Below are positions 1 to 9,800 of a stretch of DNA of 64,000 nt, in pieces. A program made the translations under genes and the position numbers. Every line of letters begins with the position of its first letter. The first letter of the stretch is position 1. The stretch covers positions 930,001 through 994,000 of the forward strand of contig CAVSKL010000001.1 of assembly GCA_963728475.1 (NCBI GenBank), written 5' to 3'. The DNA comes from CAVSKL01 sp963728475 [NCBI: Candidatus Eiseniibacteriota bacterium]. Lineage in GTDB: Bacteria > Eisenbacteria > RBG-16-71-46 > JABDJR01. Under the pieces are notes generated by a model. That model searched no databases. It saw only the letters and a program-made list of their open reading frames with translations, and had not been told where the DNA came from.

Positions 1-2
1 AC

Positions 3-1760
3 AATCCGGTGACGCCGGTTGCGGAGGGGACGTGTCTGACGGCGGCGACGCCGTGCAACACGGTGAGCTTCGACATTGCCAGGACGGACAGCGACAACCT
101 GCGGGCGTTCACGATCACGTTCCAGCTGAGCCCGGAGCTGGTGCTGTGCAACGGGAACCCGGGAGTGGACATCGTGCAGGGGGACTACCTGCCGGACGCG
201 GTGTCGAGCCTGGGGAACACGAACGGGACGATCTACCAGGTGGTGGACAACGGGGGCGGGAGCTACACGGTGGACTCGGGGATCCTTGGGGATCCGTGCG
301 GGGCCACCGACCCGAGCGGGACACTGTTCACGGTGAACGTGGCGGGGGCGGTGTCGGGGGAGGTGACGGGGACGGTGACGGTGACCAGCGTGAACTTCCG
401 GGACTGCGGGAACCCGTTCTCGACGATCCCGGGGAGCGCGGGCGCCCCGGCGAGCCTGAGCATCGACACCACGGCGCCGGCCCCGGTGACGGGGGTGAGC
501 GCGACGCAGCAGCTGACGGGGAACGACACGGACGGGACCACCAAGATCCATCTGTCGTGGACGCCGTCGGTGAGCGGTGACGCGGACTCGGTGCACGTGT
601 ACCGGGCGGGGTTCGGCCACTATCCGGAGTACGACGACGCCGGAGGGTCGGTGCCTGGGGCTCCGAGCTATCCGCCGTCGGGTCCGTGGGAGCACGTGGT
701 GGACCTCGCCGCGGGAGGCGGTTCGTACGTGGACGAGGTCGCCTCGCCTCGGGACTTCTGGTACTACGCGGCGTTCGTGACCGACGGTTGCGGGAACGTA
801 TCGGCGGTCTCGAACATGACCGGCGGGACGCTGAACTACCACCTGGGGGACTTCGCCGGCAGTGGTGACAACTCGGTCGACCTCCTCGACGTCTCGATCC
901 TGGGCGGCGCCTACGGAACCTCGGATGGAGATCTCGATTACGACAACACGGTCGACATCGGCCCGACGACGGACAACAGCACGCACGGGCGGCCGACCAC
1001 GGACAACGCGATCCAGTTCGAGGATCTGATCATCTTCGCGATCAACTACGGGCAGGTATCGAAGCCGGTGGTGGGAGCGAAGGGTCCGGATGCGAACGCG
1101 GTGATGCTGACGGTGCCGGAGCAGGTGCCGTCGAGCGGGACGTTCGAGGTGGCGATCGACGCCGGTTCGGACGGTTCGATCCAGGGCGTGAGCGTGCCGC
1201 TGACCTGGAATGCGCAGGCGGTGGAGCCGGTCGGGTTCCGCCAGGGCGACTTCGCCGCCAGTCAGGACGGACGCGCGATGGTGCTTTCGCCCAAGCCGGG
1301 GACGGTGGACGCGGCGGTGTTCGGGTCCACGTTCCGGGGAACCGGGGAACTGGCCACGGTCATCTTCCGGGTGATCGGGCCGGGCGCCCCGGGGATCGGC
1401 CTGGGCGAGGTGGCCGCTCGCGATCATGACAACCACCCGGTGAAGCTGGATCTGAACGGCCGGGGGACGCCGGTGGTGCCGGGTATGACGCGGCTGCTGC
1501 CGGCGGCGCAAAACCCGTTCGTGGGGTCGGCGATGGTCCGGTACGCGATGGCGGAGCCGGGCCGGGTGAAGATCGACGTGTACGGGTTGGACGGGCGGCT
1601 GGTGCGGACGCTGGTGAACGGCGACGTCGCCGCCGGGGAGCAGGCGGTGAGCTGGGACGGGCGGGACGCGGCGGGGCGCTCGGTGGCCTCGGGGGCGTAT
1701 CTGATCCGGTTCCGGACCGCCCGCACCGACCAGACCCAGCGCGTGGTGCGGTTGAGGTAG
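3..1760 (+). CDS. C-terminal part of a surface beta-helix protein (5' end outside window)
   Basis: The reading frame is open from the window edge, so the true start lies upstream. What remains is about 585 residues: a cohesin-like beta domain, a fibronectin-like segment, a dockerin-like stretch with Asp/Asn-rich loops (near residues 285-345), a second cohesin-like domain, and a FlgD-like C-terminal module ending in TQRVVRLR. That last module is typical of secreted proteins of FCB-type bacteria and resembles type IX-like sorting tails; the sorting role is inferred. From position 9 the DNA is almost identical to 4987-6738 (about five differences seen by eye). By analogy with the two following genes, the missing N-terminus probably holds a signal peptide and a right-handed beta-helix. 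No catalytic motif is seen. Confidence 0.85.
   Translation, partial: NPVTPVAEGTCLTAATPCNTVSFDIARTDSDNLRAFTITFQLSPELVLCNGNPGVDIVQGDYLPDAVSSLGNTNGTIYQVVDNGGGSYTVDSGILGDPCGATDPSGTLFTVNVAGAVSGEVTGTVTVTSVNFRDCGNPFSTIPGSAGAPASLSIDTTAPAPVTGVSATQQLTGNDTDGTTKIHLSWTPSVSGDADSVHVYRAGFGHYPEYDDAGGSVPGAPSYPPSGPWEHVVDLAAGGGSYVDEVASPRDFWYYAAFVTDGCGNVSAVSNMTGGTLNYHLGDFAGSGDNSVDLLDVSILGGAYGTSDGDLDYDNTVDIGPTTDNSTHGRPTTDNAIQFEDLIIFAINYGQVSKPVVGAKGPDANAVMLTVPEQVPSSGTFEVAIDAGSDGSIQGVSVPLTWNAQAVEPVGFRQGDFAASQDGRAMVLSPKPGTVDAAVFGSTFRGTGELATVIFRVIGPGAPGIGLGEVAARDHDNHPVKLDLNGRGTPVVPGMTRLLPAAQNPFVGSAMVRYAMAEPGRVKIDVYGLDGRLVRTLVNGDVAAGEQAVSWDGRDAAGRSVASGAYLIRFRTARTDQTQRVVRLR
9..1760 (+). repeat. Long direct repeat, copy A (1.75 kb)
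   Basis: Near-identical to 4987-6738 at a constant offset of 4978 bases with no indels. The differences I see are at about 1210, 1457, 1473, 1662 and 1698. Identity stops sharply at its 5' edge, around position 9. The repeat codes for the whole constant C-terminal region of the surface protein. Confidence 0.95.
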
Positions 1761-1770
1761 CGCAGAACAC

Positions 1771-1802
1771 GGAGCCCGGGAGGCCGAAGCCTTCCGGGCT
1801 CC
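1771..1802 (+). terminator. Hairpin terminator-like structure after surface gene
   Basis: A 14-bp stem (one G-T pair) closed by a CGAA loop starts 10 bases after the stop codon. The outer arms are GGAGCCCGG and CCGGGCTCC. There is no T-tract, so intrinsic termination is uncertain. A structurally matching hairpin with different but compensating bases follows the second surface gene at 6748-6779, which supports a real role. Confidence 0.55.
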
Positions 1803-1966
1803 GCGTGTGACAGGGGGACTGCGCTTCGGAGAGGCGGCGCGGGACTCCCGGGCCCAAAGGGGCCTTGGGTGACGCGGCGTCGGCCGCTGGATGCTCCGGC
1901 TCGTTCCGTCCGGAAGGGGTCCATGGTGTTCATGCCGGTGCCGGCTAACCGGGAGGAGAGATCACG

Positions 1967-2857
1967 ATGAGTAAGCTGCTTCGCGCCTCGCTGCTCTTTG
2001 CGGCGGCGGCAATTCTGTTGACGTGGACGGCGGCGGCCTTTGCGCTTCCGGTTCACAACGTGACGCAGTCGACGGACTACGCCGACCTGGCCTCCGCCAT
2101 GACTGCGGCCAATGCCGGGGACATGATCACGGTGGACGCGGGAACCTACGCCTTGGGTGCCACTGTGGCCATGAACAAGGCCAACGTGACCGTCCAAGGC
2201 GCGGGTGCCGGTTCCACCGTGTACCAAATCTCGAGCGGGGTGGGCTTTGCGTTCGTCATCTCTGGAAACGGCTTCACCCTGAAGAGCCTCACCCTCGAGA
2301 AGACGGACCTAGCCAACCAGAACCTGATCCAGATCGTTGCCAGTAACGTAACGGTCCAGGATTGTGAGATCTTCGGCCCCGATCCCGGCACCGACTGGAG
2401 CACGGCGGGCGTCGTGAGCCGCGCCCTGGAGATTTCAGGCGGTCTGAGCGGGCTTACCATCAGCGGCAACGACATTCATACCGTGCGCCAGCCCGCCTAC
2501 ATCAACCCCGGGACCACCGGGAACATCATCAACAATCACACCTCCGGCACCAAGGGGTGGGTGATCGACGGCGCTGTGATGAGCTTTTCCGGGAACACCT
2601 GGGGGCCGCCGGCCAACCAGAGCTCGGACATCGCGCTTCTGGCCAGCTGCAGTCCCCTCGACTACCCCGACCTGGTCACGCTCAGCGCGGGCAACGATGA
2701 CGCCCGGGTGGACGCGCAGTTCGTGGGGGGCGAGATCGGTCGAGCGGTGGCCTACGTGGATGCTGCGGCGTCTCCGGGGGGGACGGCAGCGCATCCCTTC
2801 CCTACCAAAGCATCTCGCAGGGGATCACCGGCGCCCTCTCGAACGGCGGCACCGTGA
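1967..2857 (+). CDS. Secreted beta-helix surface protein, N-terminal piece (frameshifted)
   Basis: Starts at ATG 1967 behind a strong GGGAGGAGAG ribosome site. Residues 1-27 are a signal peptide (MSKLLRASLLFAAAAILL core), followed by a pectate-lyase-like right-handed beta-helix with repeated short strands, Asn ladders and turn motifs. It runs to the motif AYVDAAASPGG and is then thrown out of frame at a run of seven Gs (2776-2782). With one more G the reading would continue as DGSASLPYQSISQGI into the next reading frame, which is a normal beta-helix continuation. This piece and the next are therefore one gene of about 1,590 codons, broken by a one-base deletion or a sequence error. The first 60 bases are nearly the same as those of the gene at 6841. 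Confidence 0.8.
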   Translation: MSKLLRASLLFAAAAILLTWTAAAFALPVHNVTQSTDYADLASAMTAANAGDMITVDAGTYALGATVAMNKANVTVQGAGAGSTVYQISSGVGFAFVISGNGFTLKSLTLEKTDLANQNLIQIVASNVTVQDCEIFGPDPGTDWSTAGVVSRALEISGGLSGLTISGNDIHTVRQPAYINPGTTGNIINNHTSGTKGWVIDGAVMSFSGNTWGPPANQSSDIALLASCSPLDYPDLVTLSAGNDDARVDAQFVGGEIGRAVAYVDAAASPGGTAAHPFPTKASRRGSPAPSRTAAP

Positions 2858-5800
2858 GCGTTGCCGACGGGAGCTATACCGCGACCTTCGCCGTCAGCAA
2901 GCCCGGCATCTCCATCCTTGGCGCGAGCCGGGCCGGCGTGGTGATCGACGTGAGCGGCGGCTCGACCTACGGGATCACCGTGAACTCGGACGACGTGACG
3001 CTGGAGCACTTCACCCTGATCGGGTCGACCTCGAACTTCGCGGTCCGCTACGGGATCCATGCCAGCGGCGCCGCCGGCTACGGGGATCTCCTGAGCGGCC
3101 ACATCGAGGACGTCCTGGTCCACGATTTCTTCCGCACCGGGATCGATCTCAACGGTGTCGACAACTACGTGGTGACCAACGTGGAGTCCCGGGACAACGG
3201 CGGAGCGGGCATCTCCTTCGCCGACGGCAAGAACGTGGCCGTCAGCGACATCACCACCAGCAACAACCCCTGGGGCGGCCTCGCCTTCTACAACTTCGGC
3301 CGCTACCACACGCTGGGGACGAGCAACGTGGTCGTCTCCGGCACCTGCAGCTTCGGCGAGAGCGGCGACCCCAACGGCGGGATGTACGTGGAGAGCGGGG
3401 ACTACAACGATCCCGGCAATCCGGCGCCGATCAGCTACGGCGTCTCGGGGTCCCCGGACGTCTTGATCTCCACCCCCGCCCTCACCCATGCGCTCCACGG
3501 GAACCAGTTCGGCGACGATGCGCCCTACCTGCACGAGCGGGTGAGGTTCTACGGGTCGCTGGCTCAGGCCCAGGCGGCGGCCGCGGGATCGCCGGACCAC
3601 TTCGATGACGGGCGGTTCATCGAGGTTCTCGGCGGCACCGATCTCTACGTGCCGTGGGTGAGCGGTGGCCTGGGCTCCATCCAGTCCGCGGTGGATTTCG
3701 CCTCCGCCGGTGACGTCGTCCACGTCGACCCGGGCACCTTCGAGGAGCAGGTGGAGATCGCCAAGGCCGTGACCGTGGACGGCGCCGGGGCCGGAGCGAC
3801 CACCATCAAGTCTCCGGTGTCGCTGGCGCTGAGCTTCACCACCTCGGCGGCGAACTACCCGGTCGTTTACATCCACGACACCGACGCAACCGTTGAGGAT
3901 CTGACCGTGGACGGCGCGGGCCGGGCGAATGGGAACTCCCGCATGGTCGGCGTCGGCTTTTGGAACGCCGGCGGGGCGGTGCTGAGCTGCAACATCGAGA
4001 ACATCATCGAGACCCCCTTCTCCGGCAGCCAGCAGGGGAACGGTATCTACAGCTACAACGACACCGGCGGGCCGTATTCGATCGAGGTCGGCAACGTCAA
4101 CGTCAGCAACTGCCAGAAGAACTGCATGACGCTTCTCGGAGCCGGGGTAACTCTGAATGTTCATGAATGCACGGTCACCGGAAACGGTGATACCGGCACC
4201 ATCGCCCAGAACGGCATCGAGGCCGGCTACGGTTCGGGCGGGACGGTCTCGGATTGTGCCATCTCCGGCTTCCGGTACACCCCGGCCTCCGTGGTATCCG
4301 CCGGGCTTCTTCTGATCGAGAACACCCCGTTCTCGGTGAACGGCTTGACCGTCACCGCCACCCAGGCTCCCGTCTATGTCTACGATGGAGGCGGCGACTT
4401 CTCCGGCCTGGACATCGCCGGCGGCGATTTCCAGGGAGTTCTATTCTGGAATCCCTCTGCGGCCAAGCCCGGACTACGACCTGCCTCGGAGAGCGGACGG
4501 TTCACCGTACGTTCGGCAGATCCCTGGGTCGAGCAGGGCGCGTACTCAACAGTTGGGGTCTCCGGTCTGGCCTCGAGCGCAACGGTGTTCACGTACAGCG
4601 TCGACCAGAGCTGCATGTCCGGTACCGGCCTGAGCAACTCCGAGGGTATCGAGGCCTACTCAGAGGGCGGCGCCATGGACGTGACCGTGACCAACAGCCA
4701 GGTCACGGGTTACGACTACGGACTCGTCCCGTACGGCGCCTCCGTCACCATGACCGCCAACCAGAACGCGGTCGCGGGGAATCTGTCCGCCGGCTACGAC
4801 AACACCGTGTCCGGGCTCGCCCAGGACGTGACCCGGAACTGGTGGGGCGCGGCCGACGGCCCGGGCGGCGACGGCACCGGGTCCGGCGACGCGGTCTACA
4901 GCTTGTCCGGCGAGGTCGGGTTCGATCCCTGGTTGATCGACGGCACCTCGAGCACGACCTGCGCCTTCACGCAGTCGGCCAACGTGGTGACGCCGGTTGC
5001 GGAGGGGACGTGTCTGACGGCGGCGACGCCGTGCAACACGGTGAGCTTCGACATTGCCAGGACGGACAGCGACAACCTGCGGGCGTTCACGATCACGTTC
5101 CAGCTGAGCCCGGAGCTGGTGCTGTGCAACGGGAACCCGGGAGTGGACATCGTGCAGGGGGACTACCTGCCGGACGCGGTGTCGAGCCTGGGGAACACGA
5201 ACGGGACGATCTACCAGGTGGTGGACAACGGGGGCGGGAGCTACACGGTGGACTCGGGGATCCTTGGGGATCCGTGCGGGGCCACCGACCCGAGCGGGAC
5301 ACTGTTCACGGTGAACGTGGCGGGGGCGGTGTCGGGGGAGGTGACGGGGACGGTGACGGTGACCAGCGTGAACTTCCGGGACTGCGGGAACCCGTTCTCG
5401 ACGATCCCGGGGAGCGCGGGCGCCCCGGCGAGCCTGAGCATCGACACCACGGCGCCGGCCCCGGTGACGGGGGTGAGCGCGACGCAGCAGCTGACGGGGA
5501 ACGACACGGACGGGACCACCAAGATCCATCTGTCGTGGACGCCGTCGGTGAGCGGTGACGCGGACTCGGTGCACGTGTACCGGGCGGGGTTCGGCCACTA
5601 TCCGGAGTACGACGACGCCGGAGGGTCGGTGCCTGGGGCTCCGAGCTATCCGCCGTCGGGTCCGTGGGAGCACGTGGTGGACCTCGCCGCGGGAGGCGGT
5701 TCGTACGTGGACGAGGTCGCCTCGCCTCGGGACTTCTGGTACTACGCGGCGTTCGTGACCGACGGTTGCGGGAACGTATCGGCGGTCTCGAACATGACCG

Positions 5801-6738
5801 GCGGGACGCTGAACTACCACCTGGGGGACTTCGCCGGCAGTGGTGACAACTCGGTCGACCTCCTCGACGTCTCGATCCTGGGCGGCGCCTACGGAACCTC
5901 GGATGGAGATCTCGATTACGACAACACGGTCGACATCGGCCCGACGACGGACAACAGCACGCACGGGCGGCCGACCACGGACAACGCGATCCAGTTCGAG
6001 GATCTGATCATCTTCGCGATCAACTACGGGCAGGTATCGAAGCCGGTGGTGGGAGCGAAGGGTCCGGATGCGAACGCGGTGATGCTGACGGTGCCGGAGC
6101 AGGTGCCGTCGAGCGGGACGTTCGAGGTGGCGATCGACGCCGGTTCGGACGGTTCGATCCAGGGCGTGAGCGTGCCGCTGACCTGGAACGCGCAGGCGGT
6201 GGAGCCGGTCGGGTTCCGCCAGGGCGACTTCGCCGCCAGTCAGGACGGACGCGCGATGGTGCTTTCGCCCAAGCCGGGGACGGTGGACGCGGCGGTGTTC
6301 GGGTCCACGTTCCGGGGAACCGGGGAACTGGCCACGGTCATCTTCCGGGTGATCGGGCCGGGCGCCCCGGGGATCGGCCTGGGCGAGGTGGCCGCTCGCG
6401 ATCATGACAACCACCCGGTGAAGCTGGATCTGAGCGGCCGGGGGACGCCGGTGGTCCCGGGTATGACGCGGCTGCTGCCGGCGGCGCAAAACCCGTTCGT
6501 GGGGTCGGCGATGGTCCGGTACGCGATGGCGGAGCCGGGCCGGGTGAAGATCGACGTGTACGGGTTGGACGGGCGGCTGGTGCGGACGCTGGTGAACGGC
6601 GACGTCGCCGCCGGGGAGCAGGCGGTGAGCTGGGACGGACGGGACGCGGCGGGGCGCTCGGTGGCCTCGGGGGCGTACCTGATCCGGTTCCGGACCGCCC
6701 GCACCGACCAGACCCAGCGCGTGGTGCGGTTGAGGTAG
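2854..6738 (+). CDS. Secreted beta-helix surface protein, main piece (frameshifted)
   Basis: The GTG at 2854 has no ribosome site and lies inside beta-helix sequence, so it is not a believable native start; the frame is the continuation of the gene begun at 1967. Order: beta-helix repeats (residues 1 to about 690), then the constant region beginning NVVTPVAEG with a cohesin-like domain, fibronectin-like segment, dockerin-like segment (GDFAGSGDNSVDLLDVS and following Asp-rich loops), second cohesin-like domain, and a FlgD-like terminal module (RYAMAEPGRVKIDVYGLDG). Likely an exported adhesin or polysaccharide-binding or lyase-like surface protein; no lyase catalytic residues can be assigned with confidence. 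Its last 1,752 bases repeat those at 9-1760. Confidence 0.8.
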   Translation: MSVADGSYTATFAVSKPGISILGASRAGVVIDVSGGSTYGITVNSDDVTLEHFTLIGSTSNFAVRYGIHASGAAGYGDLLSGHIEDVLVHDFFRTGIDLNGVDNYVVTNVESRDNGGAGISFADGKNVAVSDITTSNNPWGGLAFYNFGRYHTLGTSNVVVSGTCSFGESGDPNGGMYVESGDYNDPGNPAPISYGVSGSPDVLISTPALTHALHGNQFGDDAPYLHERVRFYGSLAQAQAAAAGSPDHFDDGRFIEVLGGTDLYVPWVSGGLGSIQSAVDFASAGDVVHVDPGTFEEQVEIAKAVTVDGAGAGATTIKSPVSLALSFTTSAANYPVVYIHDTDATVEDLTVDGAGRANGNSRMVGVGFWNAGGAVLSCNIENIIETPFSGSQQGNGIYSYNDTGGPYSIEVGNVNVSNCQKNCMTLLGAGVTLNVHECTVTGNGDTGTIAQNGIEAGYGSGGTVSDCAISGFRYTPASVVSAGLLLIENTPFSVNGLTVTATQAPVYVYDGGGDFSGLDIAGGDFQGVLFWNPSAAKPGLRPASESGRFTVRSADPWVEQGAYSTVGVSGLASSATVFTYSVDQSCMSGTGLSNSEGIEAYSEGGAMDVTVTNSQVTGYDYGLVPYGASVTMTANQNAVAGNLSAGYDNTVSGLAQDVTRNWWGAADGPGGDGTGSGDAVYSLSGEVGFDPWLIDGTSSTTCAFTQSANVVTPVAEGTCLTAATPCNTVSFDIARTDSDNLRAFTITFQLSPELVLCNGNPGVDIVQGDYLPDAVSSLGNTNGTIYQVVDNGGGSYTVDSGILGDPCGATDPSGTLFTVNVAGAVSGEVTGTVTVTSVNFRDCGNPFSTIPGSAGAPASLSIDTTAPAPVTGVSATQQLTGNDTDGTTKIHLSWTPSVSGDADSVHVYRAGFGHYPEYDDAGGSVPGAPSYPPSGPWEHVVDLAAGGGSYVDEVASPRDFWYYAAFVTDGCGNVSAVSNMTGGTLNYHLGDFAGSGDNSVDLLDVSILGGAYGTSDGDLDYDNTVDIGPTTDNSTHGRPTTDNAIQFEDLIIFAINYGQVSKPVVGAKGPDANAVMLTVPEQVPSSGTFEVAIDAGSDGSIQGVSVPLTWNAQAVEPVGFRQGDFAASQDGRAMVLSPKPGTVDAAVFGSTFRGTGELATVIFRVIGPGAPGIGLGEVAARDHDNHPVKLDLSGRGTPVVPGMTRLLPAAQNPFVGSAMVRYAMAEPGRVKIDVYGLDGRLVRTLVNGDVAAGEQAVSWDGRDAAGRSVASGAYLIRFRTARTDQTQRVVRLR
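4987..6738 (+). repeat. Long direct repeat, copy B (1.75 kb)
   Basis: Second copy of the segment at 9-1760, about 99.7% identical by eye and the same length. Such identity between whole domains, including third codon positions, implies very recent duplication or ongoing gene conversion. Confidence 0.95.
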
Positions 6739-6747
6739 CGCAGAACA

Positions 6748-6779
6748 CGGGCCCGGGGGGCGGGAGCCCTCCGGGCCCG
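6748..6779 (+). terminator. Hairpin terminator-like structure after second surface gene
   Basis: A 14-bp stem with arms CGGGCCCGG and CCGGGCCCG and a GGGA loop, ten bases after the stop. No T-tract. Same position and geometry as the hairpin at 1771-1802 but with paired base changes. Confidence 0.5.
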
Positions 6780-6840
6780 GTCACAACAGGGGACTGCGCA
6801 GCGGAGAGGGCGGCGCGGACCAACCGAAGGAGAGTTCACG

Positions 6841-9800
6841 ATGAGTAAATTCACTCGCGCCTCGCTGCTCTTTGCGGCGGCGGCATTCCTGTTGATAGGG
6901 CCCGGGGCCGCCTTCGCGGCGCCGAGCGCGCTGCCGAGCAACCCGGACCCCTCGTCGGGTCAGGCGCGGATCAACACGCCCGCGACCCCGGACGGCGTCG
7001 CCCGAACGGCGAGCGCCACCGACGTCGAGAATCTGAACACGAGCACCTATTACGCCACCATCGCCGCGGCGCTCGCCGACCCCAACACCCTGGACGGGCA
7101 CGTCCTCGAGGTGCAGGTGGCGACCCACGCCGAGCCCCCGGTCAACGTCAACAAGTCGGTGACCATCCAGGGGCAGACCGGGAGCGAGGTGGTGGTGCCC
7201 ACCAGCAACACCGGTAACAGCGGTGACGCCCGGGGCTGGTTCCTGGTCACCGCACCCAACGTGACGGTGCAGAACCTGAACTTCGAGGGGACCGGATTCC
7301 TGGTCTGGCAAGCGTTCCGGGTGCTGTCCACCGGGGGCGGAGCAAGCTTCAGCCACTGCGACTTCACCCAGATTCGCTACCAGGCTTCCGGGGGACCCTA
7401 CGCCGGGAACGTGGTCGTGTTCTACGACTGCAACGGTACCGTGAGCGACTGCACGCTGAGCGAGATCGGGCGCCACGGCGTCTTCTTCTTCGGCACCGGG
7501 TGCACCGCCGGCCTCATGGAGCGCTGCACCTATACCGGCAAGGGCTCCGGCGACTGGCTCGACTACGGGTGCGAGATCGGTGGCGGCGCCGTGGCCACCA
7601 TTACCGACAACACCGTCACCGCCTGTGAGGGCGTCGCCCTCTCCGACGGATCGACCTCCGCCGGGGTGCTCGTCAGCACCTACTTCGGGCCCGGCACCGA
7701 CGGCACCCTCACCGGCAACTTCCTGAACGGGAACCTGGACGGGGTCGCCGACGGCTACGACGCGTCCGACACCTCGGTTCTCCAGGCCCACAACAACGAT
7801 CTTTCCGGGAACTCCGATCTGGGCCTCTTCAACACCTCCGGCACCGTCACCGCGGATGCCTCCGCCAACTGGTGGGGTTCGAACGACCCGGTGGCGGTGG
7901 CGGCTGCACGCGGCGGGCTCGTCGACTACACCCCCTGGCTCGACTCCGGCACCGACACCGACGTCGCCGCCGGGTTCCAGGGCGACTTCTCGGTCCTGGA
8001 CGTGGACGACGACAGCCCCCAGACCGGCGCCTCCAGCCGGATCCAGGAGGGCATCAACCTCGTTACCGCCAGCACCGTCAATGTCATGCCCGGCACCTAC
8101 CCGGGGGGGATCCTGATCAACAAGCTGGTGCACCTGCTCGGCGCCCAGGCCGGGAACGACGCCCGCGCGCCACGCGGGGCCGAGTCCATCGTCTCCGACA
8201 GCGTGCGCCTCATCCAGCTCGTGGGCGGTTGCGCGGGCTCGGTGATCGACGGCTTCACGTTCTCCGGGGGCGGGAGCAAGGCGGTGGAATCCACCTCCGG
8301 TCCCATCACCGGCATCCAGGTTCTGAACAACAAGTTCGTGTCGTTCACCGGAGTCGCCGTGTTCCTGAACGACAACGGCGAGGACATCGACTTCGCTCAG
8401 AACGAGTTCGACGGTTCCAGCGCGACCGGGACCTCGCTCCACCTCGATCAGGACGATTTCGACGGGGTGCACATCACCGACAACGACTTCGTCAACAACG
8501 CGAACGTCGAGGGATTGTTCGTCGACGGGAACCACAACGTGGGAATGAGCGCGTCCATGCGGGCCCCGCTCATCTCCGGAAACCTCTTCGACAACAACGC
8601 CGGTGTGGGGGCTAACCTGGGCCGGTTCGCCTTCGTGGACGGGAGCATCACGAACAACGTGTTCTCCAACAACGCCTACGACGGCCTCCAGGGCGGGATC
8701 CAGAACACGACGATCAGCGGCAACACCTTCGACGGCAACGGCCGGTTCGGTCTTGCCCTGACCGGCTTCGGCGGGTCGTCGGATCCCACCCGGGGCGCGC
8801 AGAATTGCACCATCACCGGGAACACCTTCTCGAACAACGCCGACACGGGACTCCTGTTCAGCTCGAGCCAGTACCCCGGTACGATCTCGACGAACGTGGC
8901 GAACAACAACGACTTCTCGGGCAACGCCACGGGCGCCGGTTATTCCGGCACCGAGTCCATCGACGCCACCTGCAACTGGTGGAACGACCTCGGCGGGCCG
9001 AACGCCCCGGGGAACCCGTCCGCGGGCGATGCCATCTCCGGAGCCACGATCCAGTACGCTCCCTGGCTGGACGGATCGATCGCCGGGTCGCCGAACTGCG
9101 ACCAGTACGGGTCGAACTACGTGTCGGCGAACCCGACCTCGGACTGCATCACCCCGAGCAACCCCTGCAAGACGGTCCCGATCGACTTCACCCGCGGCGA
9201 CATGACCGGCGCCCGAGGGGTGAGCGTCACCTTCCAGCTGAGTTCCGAGCTGGAGCTCTGCGTGGACGAGGACTCGAGCATCCACCAGGGAACCTGGCTG
9301 AGCGGGTTCGGCACCACCTTCCAGGTGTACGCCAACGGCGGCGGGTCCTACACCGTGGATCAGTCGATCCTCGGTATTCCCTGCGGGATCACCACCGGGG
9401 GACAGCTCTTCACGATCGACGTGAAGGCCAGCGGCTCGGCTAGCCCCGAGGACGTAGGCACCATCACCATCACCCAGGTCACCGCGCGTGACTGCGACAA
9501 CGGGCCCATCGCCGGGATCCCGGGCCCGCCCGCCAGCGTGACCATCGACAACAACGTGCCGGTGGCGGTGGCCAGCCTCTCGGCGGCGCAGCAGAAGACC
9601 GGGAACGACACCGACGGGACCACCAAGATCAACCTGTCGTGGACCGCTCTGGCCAGCCCGGGCGCGGACGACATCGAGATCTACCGGGCGCCGTTCGGGC
9701 AGTATCCCGAGTACGATGATGCGGGAGGCGCCGCGCCGTCGGTGCCCGCAAGCTATCCGCCGTCGGGTCCGTGGACGCTGGCCGGGACGGTTCCGGCGAC

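Noticed and set aside
2776-2857. Programmed frameshifting to join the two surface-gene frames
   Set aside because: No slippery heptamer plus pseudoknot or stop-anti-SD arrangement typical of known programmed sites; a tract-length change or error explains it better, so it is reported only as a frameshift.
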